Positions 1-9,956 of a stretch of DNA of 64,000 bases are shown here, piece by piece; position 1 is the stretch's first letter; each line of letters opens with the position of its first letter. This stretch comes from Phallusia mammillata (lineage: Eukaryota > Chordata > Ascidiacea > Phlebobranchia > Ascidiidae), in assembly GCA_003260075.1 (NCBI GenBank), contig QLIY01000065.1:13463-77462 (forward strand), in the 5' to 3' direction. Both the position numbers and the translations under genes were made by a program. The notes beneath the pieces are model-generated. The model was not told the origin of the DNA. It did no database searches and worked only from the letters and a program-made list of their open reading frames with translations.

Positions 1-640
1 AACACTAAAAGCAGAAAAGAAAGGAAAAGCAGAAAAAAGGGAAATTTGTGTTTTCTAAGAGGGAAAAAATAATTCCAGAAAAACAGGAAAAGAGTGAAAT
101 TTCTTGTTTCATAAGATTTTGAAATACGAAAAGCAGAAAAACGGGAAATGTTTCTTTATTTGTTTTTTAAACCATATTTTTATTATAAACCTTTACCCAG
201 ACCCTAAAAGCCCTAACCGTCAACATTTTATAGATTGCGTGGATTGCGTATTTTGGAGGAGCCCCTTTCTAACTCGTAAAAATCATTTCAATGTGATCTA
301 TTAGCGTTCTACATCGATTGTGTCGAATACTGAAAAACAAGAAGTGTTTTTTTATTTGTTTATTTCCCGTCTTTTCTATAATCAATGTAGAATGCTATTA
401 GAACACTTTCGAATGGTTTTTACGAGCTAGAACGGCAAAAAACAAATAAAGAAACATTTCCCGTTTTTATGCTTTTCATAATAAAACAAGAAATTTCACT
501 CTATTCCTGTTTTTCTGGAATTATTTTTCCCTGTTTTAGAAAACACAAATTTCCCTTTTTTCTTCTTTTCCTTTCTTTTCTGCTTTTAGTGTTGATTTCC
601 TGCTTTTCCCGCTTTTCTGTTTTTCTGCTTTTAGTGTTAC
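1..640. mobile_element. Foldback-type inverted-repeat element, left end outside window
   Basis: The first ~165 bases, rich in AAAAGCAGAAAA-type motifs, are repeated in inverted orientation at about 430-592. An inner pair of arms (about 260-310 and 375-430) is also inverted, so the whole block folds on itself. The terminal motif TTTTCTGCTTTTAGTGTT occurs at about 575-592 and again at about 621-638, so a further outer repeat unit should lie left of base 1. No transposase ORF is visible. The short ORFs here simply read the arms. The superfamily is not assigned, and target-site duplications cannot be checked because the left end is missing. Confidence 0.7.
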
Positions 641-820
641 CCTTCCAACTTGCATGGCTGAAACAAGAGTTTTTTGCATTGCTTTAAAATTGTAAACGTA
701 TGAAATATACAGAACCAACTTCATTTTTTACACAAATATCTGAGCCACTGGCCACTGCCACAATCACATCCAATCCAATGACTCAAAAGTCAAAACAGAT
801 CAAATCATTTAACACTCGCT

Positions 821-836
821 TTTGTGACGTCACAAA
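821..836. promoter_or_regulatory. Perfect CRE/ATF-type palindrome
   Basis: TTTGTGACGTCACAAA is a perfect 16-base palindrome centred on the CRE core TGACGTCA. A second GACGTCA lies at about 861-867, and a TATA-like TTATATAAG lies near 885-893. Together they resemble a compact promoter about 0.5 kb upstream of the SERTA gene on the same strand. That it drives this gene is inference. Confidence 0.4.
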
Positions 837-1337
837 GTGTGAAGAAGTGCAAACGTACGCTCGACGTCAAATTATTTTTTTGCAATTATATAAGTGAAAA
901 ACAACATATGAAAGTAAAACATAATTTTTAACCACTATCCGCTGTTTTTATGCAATATTTTTTGTTGTGACACACGAAAATAAAACACTTTTGTTACGGT
1001 CAGTTATCTTGGTTAGTAAATTGCTTTGGATAAAGTTTAAAACATAAAAAAAAAAACTTTTGAGAAAACTGTTTCATTGCTGTTAAAAACATAATATTTA
1101 CGATGTGAATTTCGTGACGATTTTTGCCCGGTTTCCGGGGAACTTGCCGTTGGGTTTAAAGTACGCCCACTAGAAGCGCTCTTATTTTTAACAAAGACCT
1201 TTGTCAGATTTTTTTTCGCTGTTACTGGGTGGAAAATGTGGCCTTTCACGGTGACAGTTTCAGTTTAGACTTCCAGTATTTAATGTATCCTTGTGATATA
1301 ATACACAGACAGGTGTACAGGAATGTTAGTTTTTTGA

Positions 1338-2336
1338 TTGATTCTGAACTTAAATATAATAACTGATAACCTAGCATGCGTATTCGACAATAACCATCAA
1401 AACTATACATTTTTAGACATTCCAATAATGATAGCCACAATGGCTTTTCAAAGAAAATGGGTGTCAGATTCGAATTTGGATAAACTGTGGCATGAAACTA
1501 TTGAAAAGAAGGAAGCAAACAAGCTACGAAGGTCTCCAGACTTTTGCAAAGAAGCAATTTTAAGTGCCACTTTGAAACGCATTTCTTCAGAAATGATTAT
1601 GCGCAGACTATCAACTCCATCATGTGGCATCGAAGCGGAAATGGAGACTGAAAAACAAACAATTACGATGTTGTCCAGAGTTTCATGTGATAGTGATTAT
1701 GAAGAAGATGATGGTATTAAAATCACTTCAGGAATGAACTGTGATGACTTTGGTGATTCAGATTTTGCCTGCACTGATAAAGAAAACGCATTTTCTTTTG
1801 TGGATGATTTTTTACCGGATTCTTCTGAATTTACAGACATTTGTGACATTGACAATGCTGGTATTAATATTAGTAATGTTTCAACATTTACACCTGAGTC
1901 ACCAAAGCGCAAAAGGAATGAACTAGAAGAGGATGATGATAATTTTTTACATGTACCTGTAAATGAGGCTACACTTTCCAGTTCACCAGCTAAACGACAA
2001 AGATGTAAACCATCGCACTTAAATACAAACAATGTAAAAATAAAACCAAGGCGAAAGAGAAGTAAAAGTCCAGTAAATCATAAAGAAACTGTCAATGCAA
2101 GCCACAAACACTTGTCTGATCAGAAGGACAATGAACATCATCAAGAAAATACTGAATCTGTAAGAATTCCTGTTAAATCAGTGGTGAATAGCATTTCTGC
2201 ATTATCCCTGGAAGTGGGAGAAAGTTGGAAGGCAAATGCCAGTGGCTCTTGGTGCATACCAGGAAAAAACTCAACACATAAAGACACATTGGAGCTTGAC
2301 AATTTTTTTAATAATCTAAAGAAAGTTTCTTCATGA
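1338..2336 (+). CDS. SERTA-domain nuclear protein (SERTAD/CDCA4-like)
   Basis: The open frame is 332 codons from 1338. I favour the Met at 1440 (MAFQRKW), which gives 298 residues and sits just before the conserved part. Around 1458-1610 the protein reads DSNLDKLW, then a short basic stretch, then FCKEAILSATLKRISSEM. This matches the SERTA pattern in order: a Ser followed by K-L, then a leucine helix ending in N/A-T-L-x-x-I-x-x-E-M. SERTA proteins are transcriptional co-regulators of E2F/DP and cell-cycle genes. Downstream are acidic stretches, two basic KRKR/AKRQR-type nuclear signals and a leucine-containing acidic tail (ELDNFF), as in family members with a C-terminal activation region. No intron is seen in the coding part. 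AATAAA-type signals occur at about 2473, 3041 and 3133. The assignment rests on one short domain, and the paralogue is not resolved. Confidence 0.6.
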   Translation: MILNLNIITDNLACVFDNNHQNYTFLDIPIMIATMAFQRKWVSDSNLDKLWHETIEKKEANKLRRSPDFCKEAILSATLKRISSEMIMRRLSTPSCGIEAEMETEKQTITMLSRVSCDSDYEEDDGIKITSGMNCDDFGDSDFACTDKENAFSFVDDFLPDSSEFTDICDIDNAGINISNVSTFTPESPKRKRNELEEDDDNFLHVPVNEATLSSSPAKRQRCKPSHLNTNNVKIKPRRKRSKSPVNHKETVNASHKHLSDQKDNEHHQENTESVRIPVKSVVNSISALSLEVGESWKANASGSWCIPGKNSTHKDTLELDNFFNNLKKVSS

Positions 2337-3809
2337 AGAGACAAATGTGGGATATATACAGTGATGTTTTAATCATGTTTGTAGGTTGTTTTTTTCTTGC
2401 AAGAGTGCAATGTTTGCAGAGCATTTGAAATGATCGTGGTATGGAAGGATTTAACTGTTTTGGTAGAGATGAAAATAAACTTGCCATTGCAAGTATAAGG
2501 TTTACTGCCATAACTGAAGAAATGTAGTACCAATGAAAGCACATGTATCACTGCAATATTTATTTTGAAATGTGTGAAAAAGTTACTAACTTTTTCTTAC
2601 CTTTAAATGCCACTGTGCCAAGTCATTTATATTGTTTTAAATGGACCAAATTGACAAGATAAACACCATTTTTGTTTGTTTTTCACCTAAACGTACATCT
2701 GAAACAGGGTGTAAACCTTTAGACAAACTTTCTAAGGTATTTTACGTTATTTATATATTACATGCCTTTATTGTTAAAGATGCCAACAATTTACAATAGC
2801 TATTAAACTTGTGACTTTGCAGAATACAAAAGATGGATATATGTTTTAATACCAGTGGTAATGGTACCATAAATCTTGTTTCTGCCTCACTTGTTGTACT
2901 ACTTAACACTGAGCTGATATGCCTGAAGGCAAATTAAACAGATGTTTCTACTTGTCTGTTCATACGATGAACTAATTACCAGAAAACTGGATACCCACCA
3001 TTATTGTACTAATGCCACACAAAACATTAACGGTTTGATCAATAAAACAGCTAAAAATATGCAAAATTTCTATTAACACCTGGTACTAATTGCAGTTGTT
3101 TGGATAAAACTAGCCTGCTGTGTTTGTTCTTAAATAAAAGGTTTGAAATATGGAACCTTACTATTTATTATTGATGTTTTTCTACCTTTTTTATGACACA
3201 ACTTGATGTGTAACTGTTGACGATGCAGTTTGTTTGAATTGAACTTGTACTAATTTGATGCAGAAAATTCTCGAATCTGTTCGAAATTGCAATAGCATAA
3301 CCATAAAAGAGCATGCAGATGGTAACTATTTATACAACAAAAACAGCAATTATAACAATAAATATATTGCACAAACTTTATTTTGGTGTGCTTAAAATGA
3401 GTTTTTATTTGAAGAATATTACCAAACCAATGGTTGTAGTACTAGTCCACATGTTTTTTTCAGCTGATAAATCATTGCTTTTATACTGCACTGCTGCAAC
3501 ACTTTAATCAAAAAAAGTTTTTTGTTACAATGTATAGACACACGAAGTAACAAAAAACAGAAATCACAATTAAATACAGCAAGACTTTCTCAATACCATT
3601 AAACTTGAAACTATTCAGGGAAGCGATTGGATTCATAATATCACAAAATAGTTGAGTGACAGCAATGGTTCTGTAACAAAATGTTTTGGCAGATCAAAAA
3701 AATAAGCAGGTGGTCAAAAATTTTAAACATTTGCCACCACTAATAACTTTCTTGGTATTTACCAATAAAGCTAATAAATGCAATCAATAATCACATGCAC
3801 AGTAAAAAG
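2337..3809. other. Convergent intergenic region / 3' UTRs
   Basis: AT-rich sequence between the stops of the SERTA gene (+) and VPS15 (-). It holds AATAAA-like signals for the plus-strand gene at about 2473, 3041 and 3133. No coding, RNA or repeat structure is recognised. Confidence 0.6.
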
Positions 3810-5354
3810 TTATTTCCAAATTTTTACCACTCCATCTCTGGAAGTTGATATAAGGAACTTTTGGTTTACATGAAACATCGCAAGATCTGTGATTACATCA
3901 TGGTGATGAATAGGCACAGCATATTCACCAGATCTCACTGGTTTCTGTTCACCTGTAGAGCGACTGGTAACTGGTGCAATAGTCTCATTTCTGTTCTCCT
4001 CAATCCTTGTTTTAGAAAGCTGCTCCTGAATGACAGTTGTTCCATCAACAAGGCGAGTGTCATATGCAACATTATATTGACTTCGACTGCTTGAATACTC
4101 AGGTCCACAAACAATCCTCGAGTTCTGGGCTTGGGCTAAGTCCCACAAACGTATTTTGCAGTCGGTTCCTCCAGTGTAAAGCTGGCATCGATCTCCACTC
4201 ATACACATTTGCAAACCATTTACAGAGTCAGTTGTCTTCTGTGTCAGGGACAAAGGTGGAGCTGTGCTTGCCCACAGAGTAAGATGACGTGTCCCTGTTT
4301 CAATATCCCAGACACTCACTTCATTGTTGCCAGTTACAACTGATATTATGCATGATGGTTCTGCCGGGTGGGCACATATTCTTCTTACACCTGCAAGGGA
4401 GGGATGACTAAATTTGGTTATGGGAAGTTGGAATCTTAGGTCCCAACAGGTGTGAACTCCTCTTACTGTACCAACACACAACCAGTGTTGCTTCGGATCG
4501 ATACAAAAAGTAGTTGGAAGCCCATGACATAAATCCTGTTGCAACTCCCATATAGGATGTTTTGTTCTTACATCCAGTGCTACAATATTTCCATAGCTAG
4601 TCAAAAATACGACCACTGGTGAATTTACTATTGATTTCAAGTCAGTTATTCTACCACATGTCTGTTGATTAACTGGATAGGAAAATTGTACTCCCCCATC
4701 CATCATGGGAGCAGAATCTGCCTTTTCACCTGTGGATTTTGATATCATGGTTTGAACTGATAAAGAATGAATTAAACCATCATCGGCGGAACATATTATT
4801 TGATCATTATTGCAAAATGTCACACATCGTAGAGCACTGCTAAATTTTGGGGAAGATGCCTTTGATCTGTTTACGATTGACTTTCCCTCCAGTTTTGCTG
4901 TATCCCACAATCTTAAATATCTGTCTGAGGACACGGTTACAAAATAGTCATGAGATGGACTGACTGCCACTTTATGTATTGGCCCTCTGTGCTCAAACAT
5001 GTGTGCCACAAGCAACCCTTTGGGCTGCCAATCAGAAGTAGGAAGGGCACTTGAATTGTCAGCCATTTCTTCCAAGTGGCGTTGAGCAACATCACTTTTG
5101 TAAAGATCACGCCTATGATGAACCAAGGCCCTCAAGTCCAGTTTACAAGATGCATACTTGTATTGGATTTCATTCTGCTTTACCTCTTGTGTGGAAACTG
5201 GCACTTGTGTGGCAGCAGTTTCGAGTTGTGACATGGAAACAGATAAATTTGATGAACTTCCTTTCTTATTGGACACATTTGCTTGTAACTGAGTTTGAAA
5301 TCTCGAAGTGTCCTTCCCAAACATAGTTTTCCACTCTTCATTCATATCATGTGG

Positions 5355-5394
<40 letters not shown>

Positions 5395-7914
5395 TGGCTT
5401 TTTGCGGCTGGCCTTTTTTGTGTGCTGTTTGTTTGGGTTTATGCTGATACCAGCCTCAGATTCTCTAACCATATCAGCATGTCGCCGAACGAAGCTTGGC
5501 CCAAGGTTCATGATGTTAATTGTGCTGCCATCTGACCGAACTTCATTTTGCCATTCACCACTTATGGCATTGTTTCCGCTGCCTAATCGCTTTTGTTGCT
5601 TTATTATCAAATTTTCCAAGCACAAAAGCATATTTTCATCATGCTCCGACATTTCTTTTAGCAACAGTTTTCTAAAAACAGACTCAGTGTTTGAGTCCAT
5701 CACTGTTTCATCCTCTGTGTCCTCAATTGGTTTTTGGTCAGAATCCCTTTTTGCTTGTCTTTTTTGCAACAAACTAAACAATGACTTAATATTTGGAGTG
5801 TGGTACACATAATCAAACACTGAATATTTGACTGATGGTTGTAAAGCACTGAGTAAAATTGAATTTACATTTGGTTGCAGAACAGGATATTTCAGCAATG
5901 GAGTAATTTTGGGTACAACATAACACTGTACATCTATGTTATCAAGCACTTGGGCACAAGCAGACAAAAATGCAACTGTGTTTTGACGAATCCACTGGCA
6001 GGGATGAACAAGAAATGAGGCATTTTCTTTTACCAAATCACACATAATTTGTTTTGGTATTAAGCCCAACTCAGTTAAACTGGTTAGTGTTGTCAAAGCC
6101 TGAGAAACAACAAATGCTTCCATATCATTAAGACCTTGTTGCAGAAGTGGCTTTAAAAAATGGGAACTTTGCCAACCAACGTAAGATGCAACAGACACCA
6201 GACTACGGAAAAAGGCAGCTCGTAATTGCCAATCTTGCTTGTCATTCAAGAAAGTTATCATATGACTGAGAAGCACATCATTTGCCTTCTGCTTTCCAAA
6301 AAAGGTGCAAAGACGAGCCACTGAAAACTCCAACAAAGACTGACGGACAGTGCTGTCAATATCACTTAAAAGCACCTGAACACGGTTTTGAGTTGTGTGT
6401 CTAAGGACCTGCAGTTGTGTGTCATAGTTGGGTTGGTCCCCTCCCACTGGTGAAATGTAGGTTGAATTTTGGGTTTGCTGTGGACTGTCCAAAAACCTCA
6501 AAGCACGCTCAGCGAACACTGCTATGTTTTCTGCAAAGCTTTGCCTTACTGGTACAGCAGAATCCTGAGCACAAAGGCCAATTCCAGGAAGGATATACTC
6601 ACTAAATATATTGGACTCTCCACGTGGCACTCCAGAAACAAATGTCAGGCATGTGGCAAGAGATTGAATTGCCTGTGCACGAACTCTTGGAACACCATCC
6701 CTTAACATATCCATTAGGTACGGGACAAAGCGCTCCAGAATAACATCAGATTTGAGATGTTTTGCAAATTCCACTAGTAGATGCATTGCCTTCAATTTGC
6801 AGTTACAATACTTCAATTTCCGTATACATGATAAAAGCAAAGAAGCAACAATCACTAAAGTTTCTGATTCACCTTGCTTGACAACAAGGTTCTGAATTAT
6901 TTTGTCTAAATCAGCATGAAGTGCAGAAACAATTTGGTCTGCTGACATCAGTGGTGGCTCACAAAACCTTCCCAGGTAATATTTTAGGTAGGAATAAAAT
7001 AAATCTGGAAATGCTTTTCCTTTCCAAATTGTGAGATACTGCTCGGCAGTGTATCTCTTTGAAGGATCCACCTGGATCATATGCTGAACAAGGGATCGAA
7101 TATTTAGATCTTCAATTTTTTCCAAAATAGCATCTGGGTGAAATTTATTTTCCCGAAATGCAAGCAATTGTGACAAATCAAAAAGTGAAGATCCATCTGT
7201 AAAAATTTCTGCCAAAACACAACCTGCAGAAAATATGTCCATTGCATGAATTGCATTGCCATCACGTTCTGACATTTGCAATTCATTAGTAGCAAATATC
7301 TGAGCATTGTCTGTGAACCTCTCAGGCGCAATGTAACATGTACGCCGTCTTGAAGTGTCAAAGAAGTAGTTAAAGTCCGCTGGATTGTCATCTGGTAAAT
7401 AGGCTGGCTTGTAAGTTGCAAAATCAGAAAGTAGGAGCCAATTCCAGCTGGTTATTAAAACATTTTCACTCTTAATATCCCCATGCCAAATCTTGAATTT
7501 GGCCATTTGGTTTAAAGCACACAGGAGTTGGAAAGCCACCCATCGTCGCTCGATGTTACTGTAAAAAGGTCTGGTACTTATTCGATCATACAGATTGTGC
7601 TTAATATACTGCCTTACTAGTAATCCTGCTCGATCAGTTATATACATTTGCTGAAATGGCAGGCAATTGGAAGCATGCCTTAATCGCCCAGTCACATATT
7701 CCACTTCACTTTTATAGTAGTCAAGATTCACAGTAGCATCAGGCACAACAAAAACTTTTATGACTGTATAGCCCTCAGCAAATTTTGCTCTTGCAACTTT
7801 CATGAAACGAGTACTTCCCAAGCTTTTGTCAAAGGCATACTCAGGTGTATCAGCTAAGTAGCTTTCCACAGTTTGAATCTGGGATGGTGCGGTGGCAGCA
7901 AGGGCATTGCCCAT
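3810..7914 (-). CDS. PIK3R4: VPS15 / PIK3R4, regulatory pseudokinase of the class III PI3-kinase complex (frame broken by a gap run)
   Basis: Two adjoining frames, 7914-5347 and 5345-3810, together give about 1,350 residues, close to the usual VPS15 length. The protein starts MGNALAA, an N-myristoylation signal. The kinase-like domain covers about residues 25-320, with VIK-Lys53, HGDIKSEN at 144-151, DFA at 164-166 and a CYIAPERF segment. HEAT-type repeats follow to about 820. The second frame carries NEEWKTMFG and then WD40 repeats ending FLISTSRDGVVKIWK. VPS15 scaffolds VPS34 and Beclin on endosomes and autophagosomes to make PI3P. The two frames are separated only by the C run at 5358-5392. 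Reading QPHDMNEEW across its left border restores the second frame, so the break is a gap artefact, not a mutation. The 4.1 kb gene has no intron, unlike its neighbours. Confidence 0.95.
5358..5392. other. Run of 35 C inside VPS15 (assembly gap)
   Basis: An uninterrupted C run lies between the HEAT and WD40 parts of VPS15 and puts the two halves out of frame. It also creates spurious poly-Pro and poly-Gly ORFs. I interpret it as a masked gap of estimated size, like the other C runs in the window. Confidence 0.8.
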
Positions 7915-8571
7915 TTTTTCAGGTATTCAATGCAATAACATTTGATAGTGATAATGAACTTTAAAATCTAAGAACAAAGAATGTTAGGTTGTGGTGGTTC
8001 AAAACTATAACAAACTTTATGAACTGACTGATTATGTATTTCAATCTAAATATATATATTTGCCTTTTATGTCATGTCAAGTAAGACTTTTGTTTCACTT
8101 GCATTTTGATTAAGAAGAGATGTAACCAACTAACCATTAAACCATATACCAAAACATAGCTTCTCTAGTACATAGTTTCTTGAACATTTGCAAGCATGAA
8201 ACTAAAATATCATTGGGGATCCCCCCCCCCGTAAGACTTTTGTTTCACTTGCATTTTGATTAAGAAGAGATGTAACCATTAAACCATATAACAAAACATA
8301 GCTTCTCTAGCACATAGTTTCTTCAACATTTGCAAGCATGAAACTAAAATATTATTGGGGACATAGACAACTTAATTTATTTTCGCAATTCTGGCAAAAC
8401 TAAAGCATGCTAATTGCTAACAAATTATGATAAACAGCGGTTTCAAAACACAAACTAAGCTGCAAATTTACATTGATATCAGCGCCCCCTGGTGCTTTTT
8501 TTTCGTTTCGGTTCATCAATTTGTTTCTATTTGATTCTTGGTTTGTGGGCAACTTCTGGCTCGTGTACAAT
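7915..8571. other. VPS15 upstream region with a doubled segment
   Basis: Non-coding sequence upstream of the VPS15 start. The segment 8081-8220 recurs with small differences at 8231-8361, joined by exactly ten C at 8221-8230. No promoter motif stands out. Confidence 0.6.
8081..8361. repeat. Unmerged-allele duplication around a 10-C gap
   Basis: 8081-8220 and 8231-8361 are near-identical direct copies differing by a few substitutions and small indels. They are separated by exactly ten C at 8221-8230. Confidence 0.85.
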
Positions 8572-8589
8572 CAGTGGTGGGATTCAGCC

Positions 8590-8660
<71 letters not shown>

Positions 8661-8890
8661 TAGCATTACTGGTTACTGTCAATGAACTTTTTGTAACAAA
8701 ACCGGCTGAAAAAACATGACTTTTGTGATAGAACCGACTGGCAGAAAATTTGAATCCCACGACTGTAGCCTAGCCCCCCCCCCTTACTGGTTACTGTCAA
8801 TGAACTTTTTGTAACAGAACCGGCTGAAAAAACATGATTTTTGTGATAGAACCGACTGGCAGAAAATTTGAATCCCACGACTGGATGTAG
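8572..8890. mobile_element. hAT-like MITE (CAGTGGTGGGATTCA family), gapped and doubled
   Basis: It begins CAGTGGTGGGATTCAGCCGG and continues with TAGCATTACTGGTTACTGTC and an ACCGGCTGAAAAA motif, the same family as the intact copy at 31772-31938. It is interrupted by a 69-C run (8592-8660). Its right part occurs twice (8661-8773 and 8784-8893) around a 10-C gap at 8774-8783. It ends AATCCCACGACTG, an imperfect inverse of the start. No ORF. Confidence 0.6.
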
Positions 8891-8944
8891 CCTATGTCGT
8901 AGACGTATATAAAGTTAAAACATTGGTGTCGCCTTCTGTTTTTG

Positions 8945-9021
8945 TCACGGGGTTCGAATCCATGATGTTCCTGATCGGGATTTGTCCCCGGGAGTGTCCT
9001 GGCTTCGAACCCCGTGAAAAA
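8945..9021. repeat. Short stem-loop with 13-base inverted arms
   Basis: CACGGGGTTCGAA near 8945 pairs perfectly with TTCGAACCCCGTG near 9009-9021. Both arms contain a GGTTCGAA motif like a Pol III B box, in opposite orientations. A direct repeat (GATGTTCCTGATC) also occurs in and just after the loop. Confidence 0.5.
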
Positions 9022-9355
9022 ATAAAAAAAATGATGTTCCTGATCATGAATTCCGATCATTTTTGTTGTGGCACCTGATGGTGTTTAGGATAGGTTAGTG
9101 ACTGGATGTAGTAGATTTTAGAGATTTTCCTAACGGTTCGGTTAGTTGTCGGGTGTCACAACAAGGAAAATAATACTCAATTGCTACCGTTTTCTGAAAG
9201 AGATGGCAACTATAACTACTGCGACCACCTAGGTTGTAGTTCGCAGTAGAAAATATTGCTCATCTGCTGTTTGACATGCCAATTGTTTGACATGACGTGG
9301 GCTAGGCTACCGTTTATGCCAATAGCCAATCCAAAGGTTTTGTTGGAAACTAGAA

Positions 9356-9597
9356 CGCCGTAGGCAACCCTTGTTAATAAGGAAGATCTACTAACACTAT
9401 ACCTCACGGCAGCCGCACATATAGCTAAATTTCGATTGGTAGCGCAAAGAGAACAAACCTATTTAAAACGGCCCCCCCCCCCGCCGTAGGCAACCCTTGT
9501 TAATAAGGAAGATCTACTAACACTATACCCCACGGCAGCCGCACATATAGCTACATTTCGATTGGTAGCGCAAAGAGAACAAACCTATTTAAAACGA
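9356..9597. repeat. Unmerged-allele duplication around a 10-C gap
   Basis: 9356-9471 (starting CGCCGTAGGCAACCC) is repeated at about 9482-9597 with single-base differences. The join is a run of ten to eleven C at 9472-9482. Non-coding. Confidence 0.85.
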
Positions 9598-9956
9598 TAT
9601 AGCTCCTAAAATGCTGACAATTGGGGATTTTTGGGTTGTGTAGGCTAACCTGTTATTATACCTGCAATTGACAAAATACTGAGCTGAGTTTATAAAGTTC
9701 TCGCACACTCTACTGGCACAGCTCAAAATCACGAAAACAAAAATAACAAACAACAAAATATCACTGCGCAATCTGCGACATAAACACATGTGAATCATTT
9801 TATAAGTTTGTAAAAAGAAAAAATAATTTTTTATTAGCCAACAGCAAAATAAGGCACATCACAGGTTTATAACAGCTGATTCATCCCCTTAACCATGTTT
9901 TTTTTATCGCGGAGTGGGACAGTATCTGGAAGGATTTTTGCTCATCCGAAGATTGT

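Noticed and set aside
1697..2032. 111-codon minus-strand ORF and other frames inside the SERTA gene
   Set aside because: They are shadows of the plus-strand coding frame (poly-Ser from the reverse of acidic codons).
8473..8719. Poly-proline ORFs over C runs (also at 5308, 40948, 47511-48198, 50828, 58341 and the matching poly-glycine frames on the minus strand)
   Set aside because: They are created by gap-filling C runs. They have no independent coding signal on either side and break real genes.
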